This document shows positions 53,517 to 61,882 of a stretch of 64,000 nucleotides of DNA, piece after piece. The DNA lies in the NCBI RefSeq assembly GCF_002953715.1, contig NZ_CP025012.1:4087001-4151000 (forward strand), in the 5' to 3' direction. Each line of letters starts with the position of its first letter. Position 1 is the stretch's first letter. Source of the stretch: Rhizobium leguminosarum. Lineage in GTDB: Bacteria > Pseudomonadota > Alphaproteobacteria > Rhizobiales > Rhizobiaceae. Both the position numbers and the translations under genes were made by a program. The notes under the pieces were generated by a model. It was not told the DNA's origin, ran no database searches, and saw nothing but the letters and a program-made list of their open reading frames with translations.

Positions 53517-55175
53517 TCACGCGAACAGCGCGAAAGTCGCCCGCAGCGTCACCCAGACACCCCAGAGCAACGGCACGCCGACGACGGCCCAGGCAAGCAT
53601 AGCCCTGGCGTCCAGCCCGCCTGTGCCGATGCCGAAGGAACCGGTCGGGCCGGCATTGACGGCCGCCGACTTCGCCTGCAGTGCAGCGACCTCGCCATCG
53701 GACATGAACCACTTGTCCGAAAGCGGCCTGATCAGCGCATTGGCAATGAGCCCGAGCGCCAGCATGCCGGCGAGGATATACATGGTGCCGGTATAGAGGG
53801 TTGGCCCGGGCGCAACGCCGGCGGCGATCTGCGCTTCGCGGATGTAGTTGACGACGACGGGACCGACGATACCGGCCGTTGCCCAGGCGGTCAGCAGCCG
53901 GCCGTGGATGGCGCCGACGAACTGCGTGCCGAAGATATCGGCAAGATAGGCCGGGATGGTCGCGAAGCCTCCACCATACATCGACAGGATGATGCCGAAG
54001 GAAAGAACGAACAGCGCCTTGTTGCCCATGCCCGCGAAGGTCGGCGCCAACGCATAGAGCACGATGCCGAGGACGAAGAAGCAATAATAGGTATTCTTGC
54101 GGCCGATCTTGTCGGACAGCGACGCCCAGAAGAATCGTCCGCCGATGTTGAAGAGCGACAGCAAACCGGCAAAACCGGCGGCGATCGTGGCGATCGATGC
54201 CTTCTGGCCGGCGTCGAGCTGGGCGAAGCCAACGTCCGGCAGGCCGATCAGCGAGCCGGCGAAGATTTCCTGCAGCATCGGCGAGGCCATGCCGAGAACG
54301 CCGATACCGGCCGAAACGTTGAGGCAAAGCACGGCCCAGATCAGCCAGAACTGTTTGGTCTTGTGGGCATCGCGCAGGTCCACATGTTTGGTGGTGATCA
54401 TCGTGCTCTTGGCCACAGGCGGCGTCCAACCCTCAGGACGCCAGCCGGCCGGCGGAATGCGATAGCCGAAGGCACCGCCCATCATGAAGACGAAATAAAT
54501 CGCCGCCATGACGATGAAGGTCTGCCAGACGCCGACCGAACTGTCGGTCTTGAAAGTATTCATCAGCAGGTTGGCAAGCGGGGCGCCGATCATCGCACCG
54601 CCACCGAAGCCCATGATCGCCATGCCGGTCGCCATGCCGCGCCGGTCGGGAAACCACTTGATCAGTGTCGAGACCGGCGAGATGTAACCGAGGCCGAGAC
54701 CGATGCCGCCGATAACGCCCGCACCGAGCCACATCATCCAGAGCTGATGAGTGATGACGCCGATAGCGGCAAGAATGATGCCGCCGCACCAACAGCAAGC
54801 GGAAACGACGCCCGCCTTGCGCGGACCGGCCCGCTCGAGCCAGCCGCCCCAGATGGCGGCGGACGAACCAAGCAGAACGAAGAACAGCGTATAAATCCAG
54901 CCGAGATCGGCAACACGCCAGTCGCAGGTCGTGGTGAACAGCGCCGAGGCGAGTGTCAGATCGGGGCAGGCCGTCGAGGCCGTGATCCCGAGCGACTTGG
55001 AAAGCGGCAACCAGAAGACGCTGAAACCATAGGCCATGCCGATGCAGAGATGGATGGCGAGCGCTGCCGGCGGCACCAGCCACCGATTGAACCCGGGCCT
55101 TGCGACGATCCTTTCACGATCAAGCAGGCCTACCCCCGCCAACGCCCCATCTGTACGTGTTTCCGCTGCAGCCAT
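53517..55175 (-). CDS. OFA-family MFS transporter (oxalate/formate type)
   Basis: A 552-residue major facilitator with about twelve or more transmembrane helices. Features of the oxalate/formate antiporter family include LAIHLCIGMAYGFSVFWLPLSKSLG, GGIGLGLGYISPVSTLIKWFPDRRGMATGMAIMGFGGGAMIGAPL, and FNIGGRFFWASLSDKIGRKNTYYCFF. The ATG at 55175 follows a strong AAGGAGGAG. Its position next to the formate dehydrogenase operon suggests formate, oxalate or a related acid as substrate; this is inference. Confidence 0.85.
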   Translation of the reverse strand: MAAAETRTDGALAGVGLLDRERIVARPGFNRWLVPPAALAIHLCIGMAYGFSVFWLPLSKSLGITASTACPDLTLASALFTTTCDWRVADLGWIYTLFFVLLGSSAAIWGGWLERAGPRKAGVVSACCWCGGIILAAIGVITHQLWMMWLGAGVIGGIGLGLGYISPVSTLIKWFPDRRGMATGMAIMGFGGGAMIGAPLANLLMNTFKTDSSVGVWQTFIVMAAIYFVFMMGGAFGYRIPPAGWRPEGWTPPVAKSTMITTKHVDLRDAHKTKQFWLIWAVLCLNVSAGIGVLGMASPMLQEIFAGSLIGLPDVGFAQLDAGQKASIATIAAGFAGLLSLFNIGGRFFWASLSDKIGRKNTYYCFFVLGIVLYALAPTFAGMGNKALFVLSFGIILSMYGGGFATIPAYLADIFGTQFVGAIHGRLLTAWATAGIVGPVVVNYIREAQIAAGVAPGPTLYTGTMYILAGMLALGLIANALIRPLSDKWFMSDGEVAALQAKSAAVNAGPTGSFGIGTGGLDARAMLAWAVVGVPLLWGVWVTLRATFALFA

Positions 55176-55290
55176 AAACAACTCCTCCTTGATTCAGACC
55201 TGGCTTGATTCAGACTTATCGTCACCGGCGCATGCGCAGGCAACTTGCTGCTGCCTCCCCTCCCGCATCGGCCGATACTGGTTACCGTAC

Positions 55291-55397
55291 CTAAAGCAAT
55301 TCCAGGAAAAGTGTGAAACGGTTTTCCGTCCGGAATTGCGTAAAAACAAAAGGTTAAGAGCGGTTCTGCGCTTCCGTGAAAAGCTGAACCGCTCTAA
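55291..55397. repeat. Rhizobial palindromic intergenic repeat, second family
   Basis: Two hairpin modules: AGCAATTCC/GGAATTGC enclosing GGAAAA/TTTTCC, and AGAGCGGTT/AACCGCTCT. It lies directly against the next repeat, so this 323-base gap (55176-55498) is almost entirely repeats. Confidence 0.75.
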
Positions 55398-55500
55398 AGC
55401 ACGTCGCGCAAAACTGTGCAGCGGTTTTGCGGTAACGACATGCGTTGGAAATAAAGACCTAAAGCGCGAGAAGCCAATCTGAAAGATTGCGACGCGCTTT
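55395..55500. repeat. Rhizobial palindromic intergenic repeat, copy of the 18074 element
   Basis: The reverse complement starts TAAAGCGCGTCGCAATCTTT, has the core CTTTAGGTCTTTATTTCC and the hairpin CGCAAAACCGCTGCACA, matching the copy at 18074-18178 at most positions. Its end touches the fdsD stop codon. Confidence 0.82.
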
Positions 55501-55735
55501 AGTGTGTCACCGGCTCCGGCTTTCGGATCAGAGGAGCAGCCTGAAGCACGAGCGCATCCAGACCATTTTCCTCATTCTCCAGAATTTCGAACAACTGCCG
55601 CCGCATGCGCGGGTCCCAGAATTTGTTGATATGGGTGGCGACCCCCTGCGCGGCCTCGCTTTCCGGCTGGCTCTTGAAGAAGGTGGCGATCTGGTTTGCC
55701 ATATAGACGAGCTTGGTCTTGGTATCATGCGACAT
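55499..55735 (-). CDS. fdsD: Formate dehydrogenase delta subunit
   Basis: FdsD is a small subunit or accessory protein of NAD-dependent molybdenum formate dehydrogenase. The 78-residue product reads MSHDTKTKLVYMANQIATFF, GVATHINKFWDPRMRRQLFEI and ends PLIRKPEPVTH, the usual FdsD pattern. The ATG at 55735 overlaps the fdhD end by 11 bases; a TTG at 55741 is an alternative. It is last in the fds operon. Confidence 0.92.
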   Translation of the reverse strand: MSHDTKTKLVYMANQIATFFKSQPESEAAQGVATHINKFWDPRMRRQLFEILENEENGLDALVLQAAPLIRKPEPVTH

Positions 55736-56549
55736 CGGCAATGCTTCCGGGCGAGATGCGGTGCGGGTGGGTGAAGATCTCGAAATCCTCGCCGCGCACC
55801 AGCGCGACGAGCGTCATGCCGGCCTCTTCGGCCGTGCGGATGGCGAGAGCCGTCGGCGCTGAAATGGCGATGAGCACCGGGCTGCCGAGGATCGCCGCCT
55901 TCTGCACCATCTCGAGGGAAAGCCGGCTGGTGACGACGACGGCACCGTCCCCACCTCTTTCGCTGGCGCGGATGACGGCGCCGCAGAGCTTGTCCAGCGC
56001 ATTGTGCCGGCCGACATCTTCGCGCACGGCAATCAGCCCCCTGCCGGGAAGATAGAACCCGGCGCCATGCACCGCCCGTGTCTCACGATGCAGCGGCTGT
56101 GCCTCGTTCAGAAGCGAAACGGCGCGGACGATATCCGCATGCGACAGCGCCAACGGCAATGTCGAGACATCAGGAACCGGCCGCACCGCCTGTTCGATCG
56201 ATTCGATGCCGCAGAGCCCGCAGCCGACCGGCCCCGCCATGCTGCGGCGCCGTGCCCGCAACCGATCGGCGACGTCGTCGACCAGGCTCACCTGCACATC
56301 GATCCCCTGCTCACCCTCGATGACCTCGACGGCCGATATCTCCGCCGGCCCGGCAATGATTCCTTCGGTCAGACTGAATCCGACGGCAAAATCCTCGAGG
56401 TCCGCAGGTGTCGCCATCATCACCGCATGCGAACTGCCGCCATAGGAAAAGGCGATCGGCACCTCTTCCGGCACGATGCGAGAGCTGGTGTGCATAATGC
56501 CGTTGCGGCGGGCGGTTTCGAGAGCACGGGCGGTGACGGTGAAGCTCAT
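55725..56549 (-). CDS. fdhD: Formate dehydrogenase accessory sulfurtransferase FdhD
   Basis: FdhD passes sulfur from a cysteine desulfurase to the molybdenum cofactor of formate dehydrogenase. The 274-residue protein has VPIAFSYGGSSHAVMMATPADLEDFAVGFSLTEGI, the catalytic C-x-x-C in GPVGCGLCGIES (about residues 107-118) and REDVGRHNALDKLCGA. It is placed between fdsA and fdsD, the arrangement known from fds operons where it is also called fdsC. Confidence 0.95.
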   Translation of the reverse strand: MSFTVTARALETARRNGIMHTSSRIVPEEVPIAFSYGGSSHAVMMATPADLEDFAVGFSLTEGIIAGPAEISAVEVIEGEQGIDVQVSLVDDVADRLRARRRSMAGPVGCGLCGIESIEQAVRPVPDVSTLPLALSHADIVRAVSLLNEAQPLHRETRAVHGAGFYLPGRGLIAVREDVGRHNALDKLCGAVIRASERGGDGAVVVTSRLSLEMVQKAAILGSPVLIAISAPTALAIRTAEEAGMTLVALVRGEDFEIFTHPHRISPGSIADVA

Positions 56550-56554
56550 GATGC

Positions 56555-56755
56555 GCGTTCCCCCTTCTCCCCCGCGGGGGTTCGAAGGACGGGTCGAGAC
56601 CCGTGGCTCGACCCCGTTTGATGCCCGTCAGGGCAGATGAGGGGGTGAGCGACGATAGGAGCGAACGAACGAGCCGAAGCGAGTTCGCACTCGTCGAGCC
56701 GCCCCCTCATCCGCCCTCCGGGCACCTTCTCCCCGAGGGGAGAAGGGGAAGCCAC
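56555..56755. repeat. Large imperfect inverted repeat between fdsA and fdhD
   Basis: The right part (CCCCCTCATCCGCCCTCCGG and a GC-rich hairpin CTTCTCCCC/GGGGAGAAG) is mirrored on the left (GCCCGTCAGGGCAGATGAGG, with CTCCCCCGCGGGGG). Arms of this type are dispersed palindromes in rhizobial genomes. It lies inside the operon and could form a strong RNA fold. Confidence 0.7.
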
Positions 56756-56775
56756 ACCAGACCGCTCCCGCATCG

Positions 56776-59655
56776 TCACTCCGCTGCCTCGAGCTTGCCG
56801 GCGATGCGGCGTGATTGCCGCGCCTGCTCGTCATATTCCAGCTGCCATTCACTCGGCCCGTTGGAGGGCGAGACCTGCACCGCCGTCACCTTGTATTCCG
56901 GGCAGTTCGTCGCCCAGTCGGAGAAATCGGTGGTGATGACGTTCGCCTGCGTCGTGGGATGATGGAAGGTCGTATAGACGACACCCGGCGCGACGCGATC
57001 GGTGATCAGCGCCCTGAGCGTAGTGTCGCCGGAGCGGCTGCCGAGCTTCACCCAGTCGCCATCGCGAACGCCACGCTGCTCGGCATCGTGTGGATGGATT
57101 TCCAGCCGGTCTTCCGCATGCCAGACGACATTCTCGGTCCGCCGCGTCTGCGCCCCGACATTGTACTGGCTGAGGATGCGGCCGGTTGTCAGCAGCAGCG
57201 GGAAGCGCGGACCGGTACGCTCGTCGGTCGCCACATATTCGGTGCGGATGAACTTGCCCTTGCCACGCACGAAGCCGTTGACGTGCATGATCGGCGAGCC
57301 GAGCGGGTTCTTCTCGTTGCAGGGCCACTGCACCGAGCCCATTTTATCGAGATAGTCGTAGGAGACCATCGCGAAGCTCGGCGTCGTCGCGGCGATCTCG
57401 TCCATGATCTCAGACGGATGGGTATAATTCCAACCGAGCCCCATCGCCTGGGCAAGCTTCTGCGTCACTTCCCAGTCGCCATAGCCGTTGCGCGGTGACA
57501 TCACCTTGCGCACGCGATTGATGCGGCGTTCCGCATTGGTGAAGGTGCCGTCCTTCTCGAGGAAGGTCGAGCCCGGCAGGAAGACATGGGCGTAATTGGC
57601 GGTCTCGTTGAGGAACAGATCCTGCACGACGACGCATTCCATCGCCGCAAGCCCGGCCGCGACATGTTTGGTATCGGGATCGGACTGGAGGATGTCTTCG
57701 CCCTGGATGTAGATGCCTTTGAAGGAGCCGTCGACTGCTGCATCCAGCATGTTCGGAATACGCAGGCCCGGCTCGTTGTTGAGCTTCACGCCCCAGAGTT
57801 TTTCGAAGATGTCACGCGTCGCATCGTCGGAAATGTGCCGGTAGCCCGGCAATTCGTGCGGGAAGGAACCCATGTCGCAGGAGCCCTGCACATTGTTCTG
57901 GCCGCGCAGCGGGTTCACGCCGACGCCGGGACGGCCGATATTGCCGGTCGCCATCGCCAGGTTGGCGATCGCGATGACCGTGGTCGAGCCCTGGCTGTGT
58001 TCGGTGACGCCGAGGCCGTAGTAGATCGCACCGTTGCCACCCTTGGCATAGAGCCTTGCCGCGCCGCGCAGATCCGCCGCCGGCACGCCGGTGAAGATCT
58101 CGGTCTCTTCGGGACTGTGCTGCGGCTCGGCGACGAAGGCCGCCCAGTCCTCGAACTCCGACCAGTCGCAGCGCTCGCGGATGAACGCCTCGTCAAACAG
58201 CCCTTCGGTGACGATCACATGCGCCAGCGCCGTCATGACCGCGACATTGGTGCCGGGCTTCAGCGGCAGGTGATAGGAGGCCTCGATATGCGGCGAGCGG
58301 ACGATATCGGTGCGGCGCGGATCGATGACGATGAGCTTGGCGCCCTGGCGCAGCCGCTTCTTCAGCCGCGAGCCGAACACCGGATGCCCGTCGGTCGGAT
58401 TGGCGCCGATGACGACGACGACATCCGAATGCTCGACGCTGTCGAAATCCTGCGTACCCGCCGACGTGCCGAAGGTCTGGCCGAGGCCGTAGCCGGTCGG
58501 CGAATGGCAGACGCGGGCGCAGGTATCGACATTGTTGTTGCCGAAGCCGGCGCGGATCAGCTTCTGCACCAGATAAGTTTCCTCATTGGTGCAGCGCGAC
58601 GAGGTGATGCCGCCAATCGCCTCGCGGCCGTATTGATACTGGATGCGGCGGAACTCCAGCGCCACATGCGCGAAGGCTTCGTCCCAGCTCACTTCCCGCC
58701 AGGGATCGCTGACCTTTTCGCGGATCATCGGATTGAGGATGCGGTCCTTGTGGGTCGAATAGCCATAGGCGAAGCGCCCCTTGACGCAGGAATGGCCGCG
58801 ATTGGCCTGACCGTCCTTCCACGGCACCATGCGCACCAGTTCCTCGCCGCGCATCTCCGCCTTGAAAGAACAGCCGACGCCGCAATAGGCGCAGGTGGTC
58901 ACTGCCGAATGCTCCGGCTGGCCGATCTGGATCACCGATTTCTCCGTCAGCGTCGCCGTCGGGCAGGCCTGGACGCAGGCGCCGCAGGAAACGCATTCGG
59001 AATCGATGAAATGTTCGTGCATGCCGGGCGAAACGCGCGAGCCGAAGCCGCGGCCCTCGATCGTCAGCGCGAAGGTGCCCTGCACTTCCTCGCAGGCGCG
59101 CACACAGCGCGAACAGACGATGCACTTGGAGGGATCATAGGTGAAATAGGGATTGGATTCGTCCTTCGGCATCCATTTCAGATTGATGCCGCCATTGCTG
59201 CGCGCCTTGACGTGGTTGTCGCCCTCATAGCCGTAGCGCACATCGCGCAGGCCGACGGCGCCCGCCATGTCCTGCAATTCGCAATCGCCGTTGGCCGCGC
59301 AGGTGAGACAGTCGAGCGGATGGTCGGAAATATAGAGTTCCATCACGCCGCGGCGGATATCCTTCAGCCGTCTCGTCTGCGTGTGCACCACCATGTTTGC
59401 CGCCACCGGCGTCGTGCAGGAGGAGGGCGTGCCGTTGCGGCCCTCGATCTCGACGAGGCAGAGCCGGCAGGAGCCGAAAGCGTCGACCATGTCGGTGGCA
59501 CAGAGCTTCGGCACCTTGATGCCGGCCTCCATCGAGGCGCGCATGATGGAGGTGCCCTCCGGCACGCTGATCTGCTGTCCGTCGATGGTGAGCCTCACCA
59601 TGGCCTCGGATTTCGAAGCCGGGGTCCCGTAGTCGATTTCATGGATGAGAGACAT
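56776..59655 (-). CDS. fdsA: Formate dehydrogenase alpha (catalytic) subunit
   Basis: A 959-residue NAD-linked molybdenum formate dehydrogenase subunit. In order: an N-terminal [2Fe-2S] domain (VPKLCATD, GSCRLCLVE), a His-Cys cluster segment (HPLDCLTCAANGDCELQ), two [4Fe-4S] motifs (CIVCSRCVRACEE, CVSCGACVQACPTATL), the molybdopterin domain with CAYCGVGCSF, and the active-site Cys in NVDTCARVCHSPTGYGL, where some enzymes carry selenocysteine. The C-terminal molydopterin-dinucleotide domain includes LLTTGRILSQYN. It is followed by fdhD after a repeat-filled gap of about 225 bases. Confidence 0.96.
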   Translation of the reverse strand: MSLIHEIDYGTPASKSEAMVRLTIDGQQISVPEGTSIMRASMEAGIKVPKLCATDMVDAFGSCRLCLVEIEGRNGTPSSCTTPVAANMVVHTQTRRLKDIRRGVMELYISDHPLDCLTCAANGDCELQDMAGAVGLRDVRYGYEGDNHVKARSNGGINLKWMPKDESNPYFTYDPSKCIVCSRCVRACEEVQGTFALTIEGRGFGSRVSPGMHEHFIDSECVSCGACVQACPTATLTEKSVIQIGQPEHSAVTTCAYCGVGCSFKAEMRGEELVRMVPWKDGQANRGHSCVKGRFAYGYSTHKDRILNPMIREKVSDPWREVSWDEAFAHVALEFRRIQYQYGREAIGGITSSRCTNEETYLVQKLIRAGFGNNNVDTCARVCHSPTGYGLGQTFGTSAGTQDFDSVEHSDVVVVIGANPTDGHPVFGSRLKKRLRQGAKLIVIDPRRTDIVRSPHIEASYHLPLKPGTNVAVMTALAHVIVTEGLFDEAFIRERCDWSEFEDWAAFVAEPQHSPEETEIFTGVPAADLRGAARLYAKGGNGAIYYGLGVTEHSQGSTTVIAIANLAMATGNIGRPGVGVNPLRGQNNVQGSCDMGSFPHELPGYRHISDDATRDIFEKLWGVKLNNEPGLRIPNMLDAAVDGSFKGIYIQGEDILQSDPDTKHVAAGLAAMECVVVQDLFLNETANYAHVFLPGSTFLEKDGTFTNAERRINRVRKVMSPRNGYGDWEVTQKLAQAMGLGWNYTHPSEIMDEIAATTPSFAMVSYDYLDKMGSVQWPCNEKNPLGSPIMHVNGFVRGKGKFIRTEYVATDERTGPRFPLLLTTGRILSQYNVGAQTRRTENVVWHAEDRLEIHPHDAEQRGVRDGDWVKLGSRSGDTTLRALITDRVAPGVVYTTFHHPTTQANVITTDFSDWATNCPEYKVTAVQVSPSNGPSEWQLEYDEQARQSRRIAGKLEAAE

Positions 59656-59712
59656 GATGGGTCTCCTTGCTTGAGATGGTGAGGTCAGCGCAGGCGTTCC
59701 ATGAAAAACTCG

Positions 59713-61269
59713 TCATTCCGCCGCCTCCACCAGAGGTGCCGGCGAAAAATCCTCCGGGAAATGCGTCATGGCGCTCATGACCGGATAGGGCGTGAAACCA
59801 CCCAGCGCACAGAGCGAGCCGAACTTCATCGTGTTGCAGAGATCGGCAAGCAGCACCCGGTTCTTCTCCGGTTCGATGCCGTGAGCGATCTTGTCGGCCG
59901 TCTCCACGCCGCGCGTCGAGCCGATGCGGCAGGGCGTGCACTTGCCGCAGCTTTCGACGGCGCAGAATTCCATCGCGAAACGCGCCTGCTTCAGCATATC
60001 GGCTGTGTCGTCGAAGACGACGATGCCGGCATGGCCGATAAGCCCGTCCTTGGCGGCGAAGGATTCGTAATCGAACGGCGTGTCGAACAGCGCCCGCGGG
60101 AAATAGGCGCCGAGCGGTCCGCCGACCTGCACGGCTTTGACCGGCCGTCCCGTCACTGTACCGCCACCGATCCTGTCGACGATATCTCCGAGCGAAAGAC
60201 CGAAGGCCGTCTCAAAGAGGCCGCCATATCTGACATTGCCGGCGATCTGCAGCGGGATGGTGCCGCGTGAACGGCCCATGCCGAAATCGCGGTAGAAGGC
60301 CGCACCCTTTTCCATGATGACGGGCACCGAAGCCAGCGAGATCACGTTGTTGATGACGGTCGGACAGTTAAACAGCCCCTTATGCGCCGGCAGCGGCGGC
60401 TTGGCACGCACGATGCCGCGCCTGCCCTCGAGGCTGTTGAGCAGAGCCGTCTCCTCGCCGCAGACATAGGCGCCGGCGCCGGTGCGCACTTCGATATCGA
60501 AGGCGCGGCCGGATCCGAGCACAGATGGTCCGAGAATACCGGCCTGGCGCGCGAGGCCGACGGCCTCGGTCATGACAGCGATCGCATGCGGATATTCCGA
60601 ACGCGTATAGACGAAACCCTTGGTCGCCCCGGTCGCGAGCCCTGATATCGCCATGCCCTCGATCAACACGAAGGGATCGCCCTCCATGATCATCCGGTCG
60701 GCAAAGGTGCCGCTGTCGCCCTCATCGGCATTGCAGACGATATATTTGCGTTCGCCGGCGGCATCGAGAACGGTCTTCCACTTGATGCCTGTGGGAAAGC
60801 CGGCGCCGCCGCGTCCGCGCAAGCCGGAATCGGTGACTTCCTTGACGACTTCGGCTGATGTCATCGAAATGGCGCGGCGAAGCCCGGCAAGACCGCCATG
60901 CGCCTCGTAATCGCCAAGCGAAAGCGGATCGGTGACGCCGCAGCGGACAAAGGTCAGGCGAGTTTGTTCCTTGAGGAACGGGAGGTCTTCAACCTCCCCG
61001 AGACAGAGCCGATGCTCGCCTCCATCAATCATCCCGGCATCAAACAGATCAGCCACATCCTTGGACTTCACCGGTCCGTAACCGATGCGCTTGCCGGCAA
61101 CCTCGATCTCGACCAGCGGCTCCAGCCAGAACATTCCGCGCGAGCCGTTGCGCACGATCTCGGCATCGAAGCCGTGGGCGGCGATCTCCTGGGCAATCGC
61201 CTTTGCCACCTTTTCGGCCCCGAGCGCCAGCGCTGCGGCATCGCGCGGAACATATATCCTGACGGTCAT
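59713..61269 (-). CDS. fdsB: Formate dehydrogenase beta subunit (NADH-binding)
   Basis: A 518-residue NuoF-like subunit that passes electrons to NAD+. The N-terminal 130 residues form a thioredoxin-like domain (MTVRIYVPRDAAALALGAEK). The FMN/NADH domain has SGLRGRGGAGFPTGIKW and NADEGDSGTFADRMIMEGDP; the SLBB region and the [4Fe-4S] motif ESCGKCTPCRIGSTRG close the protein. The ATG at 61269 overlaps the fdsG stop by four bases. The frame extends further upstream but only as an overlap of fdsG. Confidence 0.95.
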   Translation of the reverse strand: MTVRIYVPRDAAALALGAEKVAKAIAQEIAAHGFDAEIVRNGSRGMFWLEPLVEIEVAGKRIGYGPVKSKDVADLFDAGMIDGGEHRLCLGEVEDLPFLKEQTRLTFVRCGVTDPLSLGDYEAHGGLAGLRRAISMTSAEVVKEVTDSGLRGRGGAGFPTGIKWKTVLDAAGERKYIVCNADEGDSGTFADRMIMEGDPFVLIEGMAISGLATGATKGFVYTRSEYPHAIAVMTEAVGLARQAGILGPSVLGSGRAFDIEVRTGAGAYVCGEETALLNSLEGRRGIVRAKPPLPAHKGLFNCPTVINNVISLASVPVIMEKGAAFYRDFGMGRSRGTIPLQIAGNVRYGGLFETAFGLSLGDIVDRIGGGTVTGRPVKAVQVGGPLGAYFPRALFDTPFDYESFAAKDGLIGHAGIVVFDDTADMLKQARFAMEFCAVESCGKCTPCRIGSTRGVETADKIAHGIEPEKNRVLLADLCNTMKFGSLCALGGFTPYPVMSAMTHFPEDFSPAPLVEAAE

Positions 61270-61745
61270 CGGCGTGCCTCCGCGATGAGTTCCGCCGCCG
61301 TCTGATCGTCGACCCGGCCATAGACCTCGCCGTCGAGCATCACCGCCGGCGCGCAGGCGCAGAGCCCGAGACAGTAGACCGGCTCCAGCGTCACGCCGCC
61401 ATCGAGCGTCGTCTGATGAAAATCGATGCCAAGCAGCGCCTTGACGCGTTCGGCCAGCGCATCGCCACCCATCGATTGACAGGCTTCGGCGCGACAGAGC
61501 TTCAGCACGTGCCGGCCGGCGGGATGGTCGCGATAATCGTGATAGAAGGTCACCACGCCATGCACCTCGGCACGGGAGAGGTTCAATTCCTCCGCGATGA
61601 CGGGCATGGCTTCCTGCGGCACATAGCCGAACTCCTGCTGAACCTCGTGCAGAATGGGAAGCAACGGCCCTTCGAGAAAGCGAAGATCGGCGACGATGGC
61701 TCGGGTGCGCGCTGCAATATCGCCTTCGGCGATATGAATGGTCAT
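61266..61745 (-). CDS. fdsG: Formate dehydrogenase gamma subunit
   Basis: A 159-residue NuoE-like [2Fe-2S] protein. The N-terminal helical part includes LLPILHEVQQEFGYVPQEAMPVIAEELNLSRAEVHGVVTFYHDYR, and the cluster ligands are LCRAEACQSMGG and YCLGLCACAPAVM. With FdsB it forms the diaphorase part of the enzyme. It is first in the fds operon; a candidate LysR operator lies upstream. Confidence 0.95.
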   Translation of the reverse strand: MTIHIAEGDIAARTRAIVADLRFLEGPLLPILHEVQQEFGYVPQEAMPVIAEELNLSRAEVHGVVTFYHDYRDHPAGRHVLKLCRAEACQSMGGDALAERVKALLGIDFHQTTLDGGVTLEPVYCLGLCACAPAVMLDGEVYGRVDDQTAAELIAEARR

Positions 61746-61851
61746 AAGGCAGCCCTCCCGGCAGCTTGCTCGTTGCGGAATAGCGGGCCTCCCCCGGCCG
61801 AGTGCTATTCCACAACCACCATTTCAGGGAAGCAGCCGGTGATCAATAAAG

Positions 61852-61882
61852 CTATCTCGTTGCTTGATAGGTTTTTTCTATC
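61852..61882. promoter_or_regulatory. Candidate LysR-type operator upstream of fdsG
   Basis: Half-sites CTATC (61852), GATAG (61866) and CTATC (61878) alternate with 14- and 12-base steps; GATAG-N7-CTATC has the T-N11-A form typical of LysR binding sites. The site is 107-137 bases upstream of fdsG and overlaps the last codon of the LysR gene. Confidence 0.5.

Noticed and set aside
57586..59682. A 698-codon open frame on the plus strand opposite fdsA
   Set aside because: It is antisense to a gene with complete iron-sulfur and molybdopterin motifs. Its composition (Arg, Asp, His, Gly rich) is that of a GC-rich shadow frame.
61270..61815. Upstream extension of the fdsB frame to 61815
   Set aside because: It overlaps fdsG in another frame; the ATG at 61269 overlaps the fdsG stop by four bases and gives the normal N-terminus.
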